Assembly: GCF_900112765.1 (NCBI RefSeq)
Contig: NZ_FOMZ01000002.1
Span: 248,001-312,000 of the forward strand
Direction: 5' to 3'
DNA from: Actinopolyspora alba
Lineage (GTDB): Bacteria; Actinomycetota; Actinomycetes; Mycobacteriales; Pseudonocardiaceae
DNA: 64,000 bases
Of this stretch, positions 12,348 through 21,572 are shown piece after piece (position 1 is the stretch's first letter; every line of letters begins with the position of its first letter). Below the pieces are notes generated by a model. The model was not told the origin of the DNA. It ran no database searches and worked only from the letters and a program-made list of their open reading frames with translations. The position numbers were made by a program, and so were the translations under genes.

Positions 12348-13487
12348 CTACTTGGTCCTCATTCGGGGTATCGCGGATACGGTACCCGCTACGAGCACCG
12401 CGAAGCCCACAGCCCATGCCACGAGCAGCATATCGTCGAACAGCGTGAGCGAGACGGCGCCGAACGCGACCACCCCGGCCCACAGGTAGATGAGCAGCAC
12501 CGCACGCCGCTGCGAGTGCCCCAGCTCCAGCAGCCGGTGGTGGAGGTGCATCTTGTCGGCGTGGAACGGGCTCTTCCCCGCCCTGGTCCTGCGCACCACG
12601 GCCAGGCTCAGGTCGAGCAGTGGCACGAACAGCACCGCCGCCACCACCAACAACGGGGCGAACAGCCCGAAGGCGTCCAGGCTCGTGGGGTCCATCTTGC
12701 CCGCGGCGGTGGTGCTGGCCGAGGCGAGCATCAGCCCGATCAGCATGGAGCCCGAGTCGCCCATGAAGATGCGAGCGGGCTGGAAGTTGTGCGGCAGAAA
12801 GCCGAGACAGGCTCCGGCTATGGTCGCCGCGATGAGCGCGGGGGGGTAAGCGGTGACATCGCCGCCCTGGTCGCTGAGCAGTCCCAGGCAGAACGCGCAG
12901 GTCGCGCTGGCGGCTATCAGACCTATGCCGGAGGCGAGCCCGTCCAGCCCGTCGACGAAGTTCATGGCGTTGACCATCGCCACGGTCAACAGCACCGTCA
13001 GCAACTGCCCCTGGTTCCCGCTGAGCACCAGCACCGAACCGGACTCACCGCCCTGGCCGCCGGGCAGCATGTACCACTGCACGCCCATCAGCACCAGAAT
13101 CCCCGCCGCGGTGACCTGGCCCGCCAGCTTGGTCCACGAATCGAGTTCGAAGCGGTCGTCCAGCGCGCCGACGAGCGTGATCAGCCCACCGGCGAAGATC
13201 ACGGCGAGCGCGTCGTTGGAGTAGTCGAACCCGCGGGAGAGAGCGGGCAGATTGTCGGCGAGGAACATGCCGCCGAGCACGCCGAAGTACATCGCGACCC
13301 CACCCATCCTGGGGATGGGGGTCGAGTGCACGTCCCGGCGTCTGGGATGCGCCACGGCCCCGCCGCGGATGGCGAACACCCGGATCAGCCCGGTGAGCAG
13401 GAAGGTCACGGCCGCGGAAGTCAGACACACCAGCAAGTACTCGCGTGCGGGCAACCCGACCGGCGCCCAGGAGGGGACGGTATCCAT
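12348..13487 (-). CDS. wecA: WecA/MraY-family undecaprenyl-phosphate GlcNAc-1-phosphate transferase
   Basis: This integral membrane enzyme of 379 residues with ten to eleven helices transfers a sugar-1-phosphate to the polyprenyl carrier, which in mycobacteria (Rv1302) begins arabinogalactan linker synthesis. Family motifs are GGVAMYFG, ALDDRFEL, NAMNFVDGLDGLASG (Mg-binding aspartates), ARIFMGDSGS and HLHHRLLELGHS. ATG at 13487 is favoured by AGGTGG six bases before it; a GTG three codons upstream is possible. Located just before the ATP synthase genes as in M. tuberculosis. Confidence 0.92.
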   Translation of the reverse strand: MDTVPSWAPVGLPAREYLLVCLTSAAVTFLLTGLIRVFAIRGGAVAHPRRRDVHSTPIPRMGGVAMYFGVLGGMFLADNLPALSRGFDYSNDALAVIFAGGLITLVGALDDRFELDSWTKLAGQVTAAGILVLMGVQWYMLPGGQGGESGSVLVLSGNQGQLLTVLLTVAMVNAMNFVDGLDGLASGIGLIAASATCAFCLGLLSDQGGDVTAYPPALIAATIAGACLGFLPHNFQPARIFMGDSGSMLIGLMLASASTTAAGKMDPTSLDAFGLFAPLLVVAAVLFVPLLDLSLAVVRRTRAGKSPFHADKMHLHHRLLELGHSQRRAVLLIYLWAGVVAFGAVSLTLFDDMLLVAWAVGFAVLVAGTVSAIPRMRTK

Positions 13488-13869
13488 CGTCGCCACCTAG
13501 CCGTGCGTGGGAACGTGGCGTACGACACCGCTTTGATCCCACGACAGCACAGTCACCGTTGGTTGCTCCTCGTCATTTTCCGGGGCGAACACGAAAACCG
13601 ACGCAGCCGCGCCGACGCGCCGTTGCCGACAACCGCGCGGCACGGGACGAAAGCGTCGTCCACTGGCCGCGCACGCTCGTTCACGCTATCGAGAAGCGGT
13701 GCGGCGCGCCGCGCGGGTCCCACCGACGATCTCGGGAGATCACAGCGACACCGTTTCAGCAGGTCAATAGCCCGCACGGCCCAGAGCGACACGAATTCCA
13801 GACATCGGCGGTTCCCCCGTCCGCGGGAAGGCCAGGTCGAACGAACAGCGGTACGACACGAACGGCGCG
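13488..13869. other. 382-base gap between wecA and tsaC
   Basis: No convincing gene was found on either strand. Short reading frames here have arginine- and serine-rich translations without family character. The region should hold the promoter of the wecA-ATP synthase unit on the minus strand, but no clear -10/-35 pair could be chosen. Confidence 0.5.
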
Positions 13870-14517
13870 TTACTCCACCGGAAGCTCGACGCCCAATTCG
13901 GCGGCCAGCTCGTCCCGACTCACCGCTCCTTCACGCAGCACCCGCGGCTGATCCCCGGTAAGGTCCACGATCGTGGAAGCGACGGGTTCGCCGGAGGGGC
14001 CGCCGTCCAGATAGACCGGAACGGCCTCGCCGAGCTGCTCCCGCGCCTGCTCCACCGTGGCGGCGGGGGGATTGCCCGTGGTGTTGGCACTCGAAACCGC
14101 CATGGGACCGACCTCGCGCAACAGATCCAGCGCCACCGGGTGCAACGGCATCCGGAGGTTGACGGTGCCGCGGGTCTCCCCAAGGTCCCAGGACAGGGAA
14201 GGTGCCTGCGGCAGCACCAGCGAAAGCCCACCGGGCCAGAACGCCTCGATGAGTGCCCTGGCCTGCCGCGGCACGGACATGACCAACCCGTCGACGGTGT
14301 TCCACGAACCAACCAGCACCGGAACGGGCATGTCGGGGCCGCGTCCCTTCGCCGAGAGCAATGCGCGGACCGCCTCCGGGTCGAACGCGTCCGCACCGAT
14401 TCCGTAAACCGTGTCGGTAGGCAGGACAACCAGCCCACCGCCGCGCAACGAACTCGCAGCCCTGCTCAGGCCGGCGCTGCGACCCTCCGGGCTCTCGCAA
14501 TCATAGACCGTGCTCAC
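13870..14517 (-). CDS. tsaC: L-threonylcarbamoyladenylate synthase
   Basis: This YrdC/Sua5-type enzyme of 215 residues makes threonylcarbamoyl-AMP from threonine, bicarbonate and ATP, the first step of t6A37 tRNA modification. Seen motifs: GGLVVLPTDTVYGIGADAF, KGRGPDMPVPVLVG, WPGGLSLVLP, TVNLRMPLHPVALDLL and the SSANTTGNPPAAT loop. GTG at 14517 starts STVYDCESPEGR, the typical actinobacterial N-terminus. It belongs to the conserved prfA-prmC-tsaC-wecA string, but the hydrolase at 14639 is inserted on the other strand between it and prmC. Confidence 0.93.
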   Translation of the reverse strand: MSTVYDCESPEGRSAGLSRAASSLRGGGLVVLPTDTVYGIGADAFDPEAVRALLSAKGRGPDMPVPVLVGSWNTVDGLVMSVPRQARALIEAFWPGGLSLVLPQAPSLSWDLGETRGTVNLRMPLHPVALDLLREVGPMAVSSANTTGNPPAATVEQAREQLGEAVPVYLDGGPSGEPVASTIVDLTGDQPRVLREGAVSRDELAAELGVELPVE

Positions 14518-14638
14518 GGTGTCAAATCCTGGCACGTACCGGAAGCTCGGCTGCGAGTGGTACCTCACCCGCGCATCGGGCAACATGTCCGAACGATCAT
14601 CCTCGTCAGGATCGACGACAGTTCCAGGAGGACAACCC

Positions 14639-15514
14639 ATGACCGCTCCACCACAGGGTGCGGCGACCGAACACGTCGAGTTCCCGGCGGGAACGATCCG
14701 CTACTACCGGGCAGGCACGGTGGGCCCCGCGATCGTGCTGGTGCACGGCGGCGGCATCGACAACGCGATGATCAGCTGGCGGCACACGATTCCGGCCCTG
14801 GCAACCGACCACCGCGTCTTCGTCCCGGATCTTCCACGGCACGGTGGCAGCCGGAACTGGTCGGGACGGGTCGGTCAGCGCACGATGGAGGAGATACTGC
14901 GCTGGCTGCTGGATCTCTGGGGGCTCGACAGGGCGATACTGGTGGGGCTGTCCACGGGAGGCAGCGCGGTGACGGGTTTCACACTGCGACATCCCCAACG
15001 GGTCAGCGGACTCGTACTCGTCGCCTCTGGCGGCCTGCGGCACCGGATCGCCGGGCAGCTGCCGATGTATCTGATGCTGCGGTCCCGAATCGCCGGAGTG
15101 GCGATCGCGAGGCTGACCAAGCTTTCCCGCGGGATGTGTCGGCGCTACCTGAGTCGCGGTGTGCTGCACGCCCCCGGCCGCGTGGCCGACGCCGAGCAGT
15201 TGCTCGACGAAGTTCACGCGGAGCTTCGTGAGACGGATTCGGTGTTCTCCGACTGGCTTTTCGAGGCGGTGGGGAGCCGGAACATGCGGGTCAACCACCT
15301 CCCGCTGCTGGACCGTATCCGCTGCCCGACCATGCTCATCCACGGTGCGGCCGACCGGAGGGTTCCGCTCCAGGTCTCCCGAACGGCGGCCGATGTCGTG
15401 CCGGGCTCGGAGCTGCGGGTGCTCGCCGAAGCCGGCCACTGGTGCCACCGCGAGAAACCCGGCGAGTTCAACGCCGCGCTGCGGGAGTTCCTCAACCGCT
15501 GCGGGACTCCCTGA
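14639..15514 (+). CDS. alpha/beta hydrolase
   Basis: A 291-residue alpha/beta hydrolase without signal peptide. The oxyanion segment is VHGGG (35-39), the nucleophile elbow GLSTG places serine at 105, the acid is probably the aspartate in GAADRRVP, and the histidine is in EAGHWCHRE. Substrate unknown; it resembles meta-cleavage or haloperoxidase-like hydrolases. A perfect AGGAGG lies six bases before the ATG. It interrupts the otherwise conserved prfA-prmC-tsaC order and is followed by motif B and a C fragment, which suggests insertion into this block. Confidence 0.88.
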   Translation: MTAPPQGAATEHVEFPAGTIRYYRAGTVGPAIVLVHGGGIDNAMISWRHTIPALATDHRVFVPDLPRHGGSRNWSGRVGQRTMEEILRWLLDLWGLDRAILVGLSTGGSAVTGFTLRHPQRVSGLVLVASGGLRHRIAGQLPMYLMLRSRIAGVAIARLTKLSRGMCRRYLSRGVLHAPGRVADAEQLLDEVHAELRETDSVFSDWLFEAVGSRNMRVNHLPLLDRIRCPTMLIHGAADRRVPLQVSRTAADVVPGSELRVLAEAGHWCHREKPGEFNAALREFLNRCGTP

Positions 15515-15565
15515 CTCACGCGGCGGGACCCCTGACTCGGATCGCCGGAACCACTTCGGAACGGC

Positions 15566-15640
15566 GTCAATTTCTCGCGAAATCGCCGCGCCGCGAGGTG
15601 TCGGATCACGTGCACGGCTGCCCGACCACGCACCCGAGCT
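15566..15640 (+). repeat. motif B copy 3 with a partial module C
   Basis: Motif B is at 15566-15588 in the convergent gap between the hydrolase and prmC. It is followed by GCGCCGCGAGG and then TCACGTGCACGGCTGCCCG and ACCACGCACCC, a shortened relative of the right end of module C. Confidence 0.8.
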
Positions 15641-15643
15641 CCG

Positions 15644-16531
15644 TCACGAGTTCCCGGCGGAATCCGGGGGCTTCTTCGCTGCCGTGGCGAAGCGAGGCCG
15701 CCCCGCCAGATCCGAATGATCGTGCACCTCGGTCAGCGTCCCGCTGTCGTTCATGAGCGCGGGCACCGCCTCGGCGTGCGTGTCGTCGTGCTCGACCGCG
15801 AGAACCCCACCGGGACGCAGCAGGCCGATGGCACGCGTCAGCACGTGCGGCACGATCTCGAGACCGTCACGACCGGCGAAGACCGCCGCGTACGGGTCGT
15901 ACTCCCACACCTCCGGAGGCACCGGAGTGCCTTCCGGCACGTAGGGCGGATTGCAGACCACCAGGTCGACGGTCCCGTCGAACCCGGTGAGCAGGGTGGG
16001 GTCGGTGACGTCCCCGGCGATCACCTCCACGGAGGTGTCCGCGGTGGCGCGAAGCGAGTCGGCGTTGTGCCGGGCCCATTCCAACGCGGCCGGATCGTTG
16101 TCCACGGCAAGCACGCGAGCGTCAGGGCGCCGCTGGGCGACGGCCAGCGCGAGTGCGCCGGATCCACTGCACAGATCGACCACGAGGGGGTCACGCACCG
16201 ACCGGATGCGGGTCAACGCCCATTCCAGCAACTGCTCGGTTTCCGGACGAGGCACGAACACGCCGGGGCCGACGGAGAGCGTCGTGCTCCCCAACGCGGC
16301 GGTACCGGTCAGATGCTGCAGCGGGACGCGCTCCGCGCGGCGACGTACCAACTCCTGCAACGAGTCGAGCACGGCGGGTTCGAGGGGCGGCAACAGCAGC
16401 AACCGTGGGCGCTCGACGCCGAGCAGGTGAGCCGCGAGTGACTCCACGTCGGCACGTGGGCTGGGAATCCCCGCCGCTGCCAACGCGCGCTCTCCTTCCA
16501 GGATGGCCAACCGCAACGGCTTTCGTTCCAC
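15644..16531 (-). CDS. prmC: release factor glutamine methyltransferase
   Basis: PrmC uses S-adenosylmethionine to N5-methylate the glutamine of the GGQ motif in release factors. The 295-residue protein shows an N-terminal helical domain, FVPRPETEQLLEW, the SAM loop VDLCSGSGALALA and the catalytic NPPY at 194-197. Its substrate RF1 is encoded immediately upstream in the same direction. The GTG at 16531 is used because residues before it are unlike the family. Length and motifs are normal. Confidence 0.95.
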   Translation of the reverse strand: MERKPLRLAILEGERALAAAGIPSPRADVESLAAHLLGVERPRLLLLPPLEPAVLDSLQELVRRRAERVPLQHLTGTAALGSTTLSVGPGVFVPRPETEQLLEWALTRIRSVRDPLVVDLCSGSGALALAVAQRRPDARVLAVDNDPAALEWARHNADSLRATADTSVEVIAGDVTDPTLLTGFDGTVDLVVCNPPYVPEGTPVPPEVWEYDPYAAVFAGRDGLEIVPHVLTRAIGLLRPGGVLAVEHDDTHAEAVPALMNDSGTLTEVHDHSDLAGRPRFATAAKKPPDSAGNS

Positions 16532-16707
16532 GGTGGTAACGATCCTTTCAGCATGCTCGCGGGGGCGAGTTCGGCGGGAATCACCGTGCGCTGCACCGGA
16601 GGCTTCGGAGAACTCCGAGAACGGAGCAACCGAGGTACGACGTTCCCGGTGGTCGAGCACGGACGGCCTCACGGGCTCCTGTCGGCGGACCGGGCGGAGA
16701 ACCGGAA

Positions 16708-17790
16708 TCAGACCCCGGCCTGCATCCGTTCGTTCCGATCGGCCTCACGCAACGCGCCGAGCACCGAGTCCAACTCGCCTTCGAGCACGTGGTCGAGGTT
16801 GTACGCCTTGAAGTTGATGCGGTGGTCGGAGATCCGGTTCTCCGGGAAGTTGTAGGTGCGCACCCGCTCCGAACGATCCACGGTACGGACCTGGCTGCGT
16901 CGTGTCTCCGCCACCTCGCGTTCGGCCTCTTCCTCGGCCATGGCCTGCAGCCGAGCGCGCAGCACCTGGATGGCGCGCAGCTTGTTCTGCAGTTGCGACT
17001 TCTCGTTCTGGCAAGCCACCACGACACCCGAGGGCAGGTGTGTGATCCGCACCGCGGAGTCGGTCGTGTTCACGCTCTGTCCGCCGGGCCCCGAGGAGCG
17101 GTAGACGTCGATGCGCAGGTCCTTCTCGTCGACCTCGACCTCGACCTCCTCCGGCTCCGGGTAAACCAGCACGCCGGCGGCTGAGGTGTGCACTCGTCCC
17201 TGCGACTCGGTGACGGGGACACGCTGCACCCGGTGCACCCCGCCCTCGAACTTGAGCTTGGACCAAACTCCTTCGAGACCGGGCTCCCCCTTGGACTTGA
17301 CCGTGGCGATGACGTCCTTGTACCCGCCGAGGTCGGATTCGGTGGCGCCGAGTATCTCGGCATGCCAACCCTGCCGCTCGGCGAACCGCAGATACATCCG
17401 GAGCAGATCACCGGCGAACAGTGCCGACTCCTCGCCGCCCTCGCCGGACTTGATCTCCAACACGACATCGGAACCGTCGCGTTGGTCCCGCGGCGCCAGC
17501 AGTTCGGCGAGCCTGTCCTCCAGCTCCGGAATCCGCTGTTCGAGCTGGTCGGCCTCACTGGCCAGACCGGGATCCTCGTCGGCGAGTTCCCGTGCGGTGG
17601 CCAGGTCGGAGCGGGCGTTCTCGAGCTCTCGCGCCGTGCGCACGATCGGAGTCAGCTCGGCGTGTCGCTTGCCGAGCTTACGGGCCCGCGCCTGGTCGGC
17701 ATGCACGTCCGGATCCGCGAGCCGCCCTTCAAGCTCGGTGTACTCGGCGAGCAACTCCTCGAGCCTCGACGTCTCCACGGTGCTCCCCAC
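16708..17790 (-). CDS. prfA: peptide chain release factor 1
   Basis: RF1 reads UAA and UAG and triggers peptide release. The 360-residue protein has the stop-codon recognition tripeptide PVT (192-194), in place of the more usual PAT, and the catalytic GGQ at 236-238 within [11 protein letters not shown]. The methylase for that glutamine, PrmC, follows 176 bases later. The first codon is GTG. The gene follows rpmE with a terminator-like hairpin in between, so RF1 probably has its own promoter or relies on read-through. Confidence 0.97.
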   Translation of the reverse strand: MGSTVETSRLEELLAEYTELEGRLADPDVHADQARARKLGKRHAELTPIVRTARELENARSDLATARELADEDPGLASEADQLEQRIPELEDRLAELLAPRDQRDGSDVVLEIKSGEGGEESALFAGDLLRMYLRFAERQGWHAEILGATESDLGGYKDVIATVKSKGEPGLEGVWSKLKFEGGVHRVQRVPVTESQGRVHTSAAGVLVYPEPEEVEVEVDEKDLRIDVYRSSGPGGQSVNTTDSAVRITHLPSGVVVACQNEKSQLQNKLRAIQVLRARLQAMAEEEAEREVAETRRSQVRTVDRSERVRTYNFPENRISDHRINFKAYNLDHVLEGELDSVLGALREADRNERMQAGV

Positions 17791-17815
17791 TTTCGCTACG
17801 AGTCCGATACGAGAA

Positions 17816-17850
17816 CGGCGCCCGCCACGTTGTCGAAACGGCGGGCGCCG
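17816..17850 (-). terminator. hairpin after rpmE
   Basis: CGGCGCCCGCC (17816-17826) and GGCGGGCGCCG (17840-17850) are perfect 11-base arms around a 13-base loop, nine bases beyond the rpmE stop. No clear T-run follows, as is common in high-GC actinobacteria. It may terminate or reduce rpmE read-through into prfA. Confidence 0.65.
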
Positions 17851-17859
17851 CGGACCCGG

Positions 17860-18090
17860 CTACTTCTTGGTGCGAGCGTTCTGCGGACGACGACCGTAGC
17901 GAGCCTCGAACTTGGCCACGCGGCCGCCGGTGTCCAGGATCTTCTGCTTGCCCGTGTAGAACGGGTGGCAGTTGGAGCAGACCTCGACGCTGATGTGCCC
18001 GCTGGTCTTGGTGCTGCGGGTGGTGAAGCTGTGCCCGCAGTCGCAGATGACCTGGGTCTCGACGTACTCGGGATGAATGTCGCTCTTCAT
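17860..18090 (-). CDS. rpmE: 50S ribosomal protein L31, zinc-binding form
   Basis: The 76-residue L31 starts [20 protein letters not shown]. Four cysteines (16, 18, 38, 41) make the zinc site, so this is the C+ form normally used in zinc-replete cells and also a zinc store. No second zinc-free L31 is visible in the window. ATG at 18090 is chosen for its perfect family N-terminus; the upstream extension is not conserved. It lies between rho and prfA as in other actinobacteria. Confidence 0.97.
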   Translation of the reverse strand: MKSDIHPEYVETQVICDCGHSFTTRSTKTSGHISVEVCSNCHPFYTGKQKILDTGGRVAKFEARYGRRPQNARTKK

Positions 18091-18510
18091 GTCTCGTCCT
18101 CTCTTCGTGGCACCGGGTCCTCGCGGTGTCAACCGGAGGTGAACCGGCACCGGAACCGGAACAGGTCCCGATTCTGTCAGACCGGGGACCGCTGCTCGGC
18201 AACGCCCGAGCCAGCGTGGGTATTCCCGGAGGAGGCATGTTCGGGGGCGGTGTGGACCGCCCGCGTCGGCGGCTCGTCGTAGTCCCCGTAGCTCGCGCTG
18301 CTCGAGAGCGGCCCAACGCCGCGAGGTGACGCCTCACGTGCCGGGCCGGCCTGCCCACCCCGCGAATTTCGTCACGGGCTCCACGAGCCGCACGGGTTGA
18401 GCTTGGGTCGGGCGTGTGTCGCGACCTCGGTTCGACATCACCGAGAAGCGGCGGGAGCCGCTTCGCGACGGCTCACCGCACCAGCGACACAGCCCGTCCC
18501 ACGCACTCGC
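18091..18510. other. 420-base gap between rho and rpmE with a degenerate module C/A remnant
   Basis: No gene was found. Around 18300-18356 the sequence CGGCCCAACGCCGCGAGG followed by CTCACGTGCCGG resembles module C at 3170-3206, and CACGAGCCGCACGGG at 18380-18395 resembles the right arm of element A. No motif B core is present. The rpmE promoter should also lie here. Confidence 0.5.
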
Positions 18511-20538
18511 CTACTCGTCCTCCTTGCCCGGAGTGGTCTTGGCGACCTGGGTGAGGAACTCGATGTTGGTACGGGTCTTGCGCAACTGGTCCCGGACCAG
18601 TTCGAGCGCCTGCTGCGTGTCCAACGCCGCCAGCACCCGGCGCAGCTTCTGATGCACGGCCAGTTCGTCGGACGACATCAGCAGCTCGTCCTTACGAGTG
18701 CTGGAGGCGTCCACGTCCACCGCCGGGAACAGCTGCTTGTTGGCCAGCTTGCGGTCGAGCTTGAGCTCGGCGTTGCCGGTTCCCTTGAACTCCTCGAAAA
18801 TCACGGTGTCCATGGCGGAACCGGTTTCCACCAGCGCGGTGGCGAAAATGGTCAGCGAACCGCCGTTCTCGATGTTGCGTGCCGCGCCCAGGAACCGCTT
18901 GGGCGGGTACAGCGCCGTGGAGTCCACACCACCGGACAGGATCCGTCCGGACGCCGGTGCGGAGAGGTTGTAGGCACGTCCGAGACGCGTGATCGAGTCC
19001 AACAGCACCACCACGTCGTGTCCCATCTCGACCAGCCGCTTGGCACGCTCGATGGAGAGCTCGGCGACCGTGGTGTGGTCCGACGGCGGACGGTCGAAGG
19101 TGGAGGCGATGACCTCACCCTTGACCGAGCGCTGCATGTCGGTGACCTCTTCGGGGCGCTCGTCGGCGAGCACGACCATCAGGTGGCACTCGGGGTTGTT
19201 CGTGGTGATCGAGTTGGCGATCGACTGCAGGATCATCGTCTTGCCCGCCTTCGGCGGGGAGACGATCAACGCACGCTGCCCCTTGCCGACGGGCATGACC
19301 AGGTCGATAACCCTGCTGGTCATACCCTGCGGGTCGGTTTCCAGGCGGAGCCGTTCGTTGGGGTAGAGCGGAGTGAGCTTGTGGAACTCCGAACGCTTCT
19401 TGGCGGCCTCGGGCTCCAGCCCGTTGATGGCGTCGACCCGCACCAGCGGGTTGAACTTCTGTCGCTGCTGCTCACCCTCGCGCGGCTGCCGGACCACACC
19501 CTTGAGCGCGTCGCCGCGACGCAGTCCGTACTTGCGAACGAGCGAGAGCGAGACGTAGACGTCGTTGGGTCCGGCGAGATAGCCGGAGGTCCGGACGAAC
19601 GCGTAGTTCTCCAGCACGTCGAGGATGCCCGCCACGGGTAGCAGCACGTCGTCGTCGCGCACCTCGGGCTCGTTGTCCCCGCGGCCACGCCCGCGTCTGC
19701 GGTCCCGGAAACGACGGCTGCGCCTGTTGCCGCGATCCTCGTCGTCCTGCCTGTTGTTGTCGTTGCGGTTGTTGTCGCCACGACCGTCCCGACGGCTCTC
19801 CTGCCGGTCACCGTTACCGCCGTCCTGGCGATCCTGGCGGTTGTCGGTGCGTTCAGCCCGACCCCCGCCGTCCGCGCCGCCACCCCGGTCGTTGCGGTCG
19901 CCGCGCTCGTCCTGGTCCTGGTTGCCGGACGGACGCTGCGAGGAACGGCGACGACGGTTGTTCCGACGTCCCTCCTCACCGGATCCGTCGTTACCGGAGC
20001 GACGTGAACCGCCCCGATTCGGTGCGGAACCGTTGGAGCGTTTCTCGGTGCCGGTGCCGGATTCGGTGGCCGGGTCCTGGACATCGTCCTTATCGGAGGG
20101 CGAGCCCGCGGCGGGTTTGCCGGACGTCCGCTCCGCTGTCCGGTTCCCGGCGCCCTGATCCCTGCCACCTCGACCCTTGGTCTGCTGACCCTTGGTCCCT
20201 TGGCTTTCGGTGTCCTGGGTGTTGTTCTCCGGGGCCGCCTGCTGGTCGAGAGTCGGCTGACGGGTACCGGACTCCGCCTGGCGCGGCGCGGCGGCACCTC
20301 CCTGGCGCTCCTTGATTGCGGCGATCAGGTCGCCCTTACGCAAGCCCGTGGTGTCGATCCCCAATTCGTCGGCGAGTTGCCGCAGTTCGGCGAGCACCAT
20401 GCCCGACAGGCCACCCCGGCGGCGTGCGCTGCCGTTGGTTCCTGATCCGGAGGCTGCCTGCTGCGACTCGGACTCCTGCCGGCCGGACGGAGAGACGCCG
20501 TTGGTCGTCTCGCTGCTCAACAGATCGGTGTTGCTCAC
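18511..20538 (-). CDS. rho: transcription termination factor Rho with long disordered insert
   Basis: Rho is the hexameric RNA-dependent ATPase that ends transcription. The 675-residue protein has an N-terminal helical domain (about 44-78), then an insert of about 210 residues (79-290) made almost only of R, G, N, D, Q, S and E, then the RNA-binding OB fold (about 296-370) and the ATPase with Walker A PPKAGKT (428-434), VLADERPEEVTDMQ and the secondary-channel segment SGGVDSTALYPPKRFLGAARN. Such inserts occur in other actinobacterial Rho proteins and add RNA contacts. The start is GTG behind AGGAAGGA. It precedes rpmE as in M. tuberculosis. Confidence 0.97.
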   Translation of the reverse strand: MSNTDLLSSETTNGVSPSGRQESESQQAASGSGTNGSARRRGGLSGMVLAELRQLADELGIDTTGLRKGDLIAAIKERQGGAAAPRQAESGTRQPTLDQQAAPENNTQDTESQGTKGQQTKGRGGRDQGAGNRTAERTSGKPAAGSPSDKDDVQDPATESGTGTEKRSNGSAPNRGGSRRSGNDGSGEEGRRNNRRRRSSQRPSGNQDQDERGDRNDRGGGADGGGRAERTDNRQDRQDGGNGDRQESRRDGRGDNNRNDNNRQDDEDRGNRRSRRFRDRRRGRGRGDNEPEVRDDDVLLPVAGILDVLENYAFVRTSGYLAGPNDVYVSLSLVRKYGLRRGDALKGVVRQPREGEQQRQKFNPLVRVDAINGLEPEAAKKRSEFHKLTPLYPNERLRLETDPQGMTSRVIDLVMPVGKGQRALIVSPPKAGKTMILQSIANSITTNNPECHLMVVLADERPEEVTDMQRSVKGEVIASTFDRPPSDHTTVAELSIERAKRLVEMGHDVVVLLDSITRLGRAYNLSAPASGRILSGGVDSTALYPPKRFLGAARNIENGGSLTIFATALVETGSAMDTVIFEEFKGTGNAELKLDRKLANKQLFPAVDVDASSTRKDELLMSSDELAVHQKLRRVLAALDTQQALELVRDQLRKTRTNIEFLTQVAKTTPGKEDE

Positions 20539-21572
20539 GAATGTCCTTCCTGACCGGATCCGCGCCTCCTACGCGGCCCAGCGGATTACCCCGCTCGCTG
20601 CGAACACGAGCGGCCTTGTAGTGCTACCGGCCCCTTTATCGAATGAACTCGACGAGGACACCCGGCGCGCGTGGTGTCGGCACCCACTCGAAAACCGGCA
20701 GCACCGGGCAGCGGAGGCGCCCGACTCGCGCACCCGTGGTGATATCACTCGTCCACAGCGGTACCACCACCTGCCGGAACAACCGTGACCGTGTCCGTTC
20801 ACCACTCCCGGATGCGTACCTTGCTGCTCACTCGTTACCGGACTCACCGAATCGACCGATGTCGAGGAGGTTCGCACTGTTCGTTCGGAGCGCGATCCCG
20901 CGCGGTCGCGGAATACGGTGACCCGAGAGGCCGAAGCCTCCACTGTGGTCACCGAGTTATTCGTGACTGCCGTGCGGAACCACAATCCGTAACGCCAGAG
21001 CTCCCAGTCCGACACCGGCAACTGCGTGAAGTTCGACTCGACGACGCGAACCCCATTGAGTTGACAACTCCTGCCTCGGCCACCGCGATCGGCCACTCGC
21101 CATCCTGATCTTCACCCGTAAGGTGCAGTCGATTCACAGCGAGGGATGCATCCCGGAAAGAAGCTCCCGGGCAAGGCACCGGCGCCGATGCGCCCGGTGA
21201 CTGATTGACCTTGAGGGTATACGCCGAGTCACTCCGGTGCAACAACCAAGAGCATGACACGCCCACAGTTGGAGCGCCCCTACTCGGTCACGAGTTCGTC
21301 GGTCTCACCCGCCGAACCACGAACCCGGTGCGACAGCACGGGAATTCACCGGCCGCGGCTACCGTGCCCCGGGCCTCGCAGGACCGCCGGTCCGACGACG
21401 GCGATGCCGACATTCCCTTTATACCACTCGAAACACCGGCCACCACGACCCCGGCCCCGATCGGGATCCACCGTCACGGAACACCTGCCGGAAAACCCCA
21501 CCGGGAACGAGCGGGGCCGGTGCCACCACCCCGAGGACGAACGACGGACGAGGCCGATGACCACCGCCCCGG
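20539..21572 (-). other. 1034-base gap between thrB and rho, probable rho promoter and long leader
   Basis: No reading frame here has a recognisable product or a good ribosome binding site. It holds the upstream region of rho. Because rho is known to be autoregulated through long leaders in several bacteria, a long 5' untranslated region is reasonable. A short cluster of CGGAACG-like words and locally lower GC near 20600-20660 is compatible with a leader. Confidence 0.5.
21216..21245 (-). promoter_or_regulatory. candidate promoter for rho
   Basis: Read on the minus strand, TTGTTG and TATACC are separated by 18 bases, a reasonable match to vegetative -35 and -10 elements. Transcription from here would give a rho leader of nearly 0.7 kb. 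This is a visual match only. Confidence 0.3.

Noticed and set aside
12264-13961. 565-codon plus-strand frame opposite wecA and the atpI-like gene
   Set aside because: Composition is E/H/Q/R-rich antisense of hydrophobic membrane genes; no homology suspected.
20569-21096. 175-codon minus-strand frame upstream of rho
   Set aside because: No ribosome binding site, low-complexity S/R/G composition, no family resemblance; treated as leader or promoter DNA.
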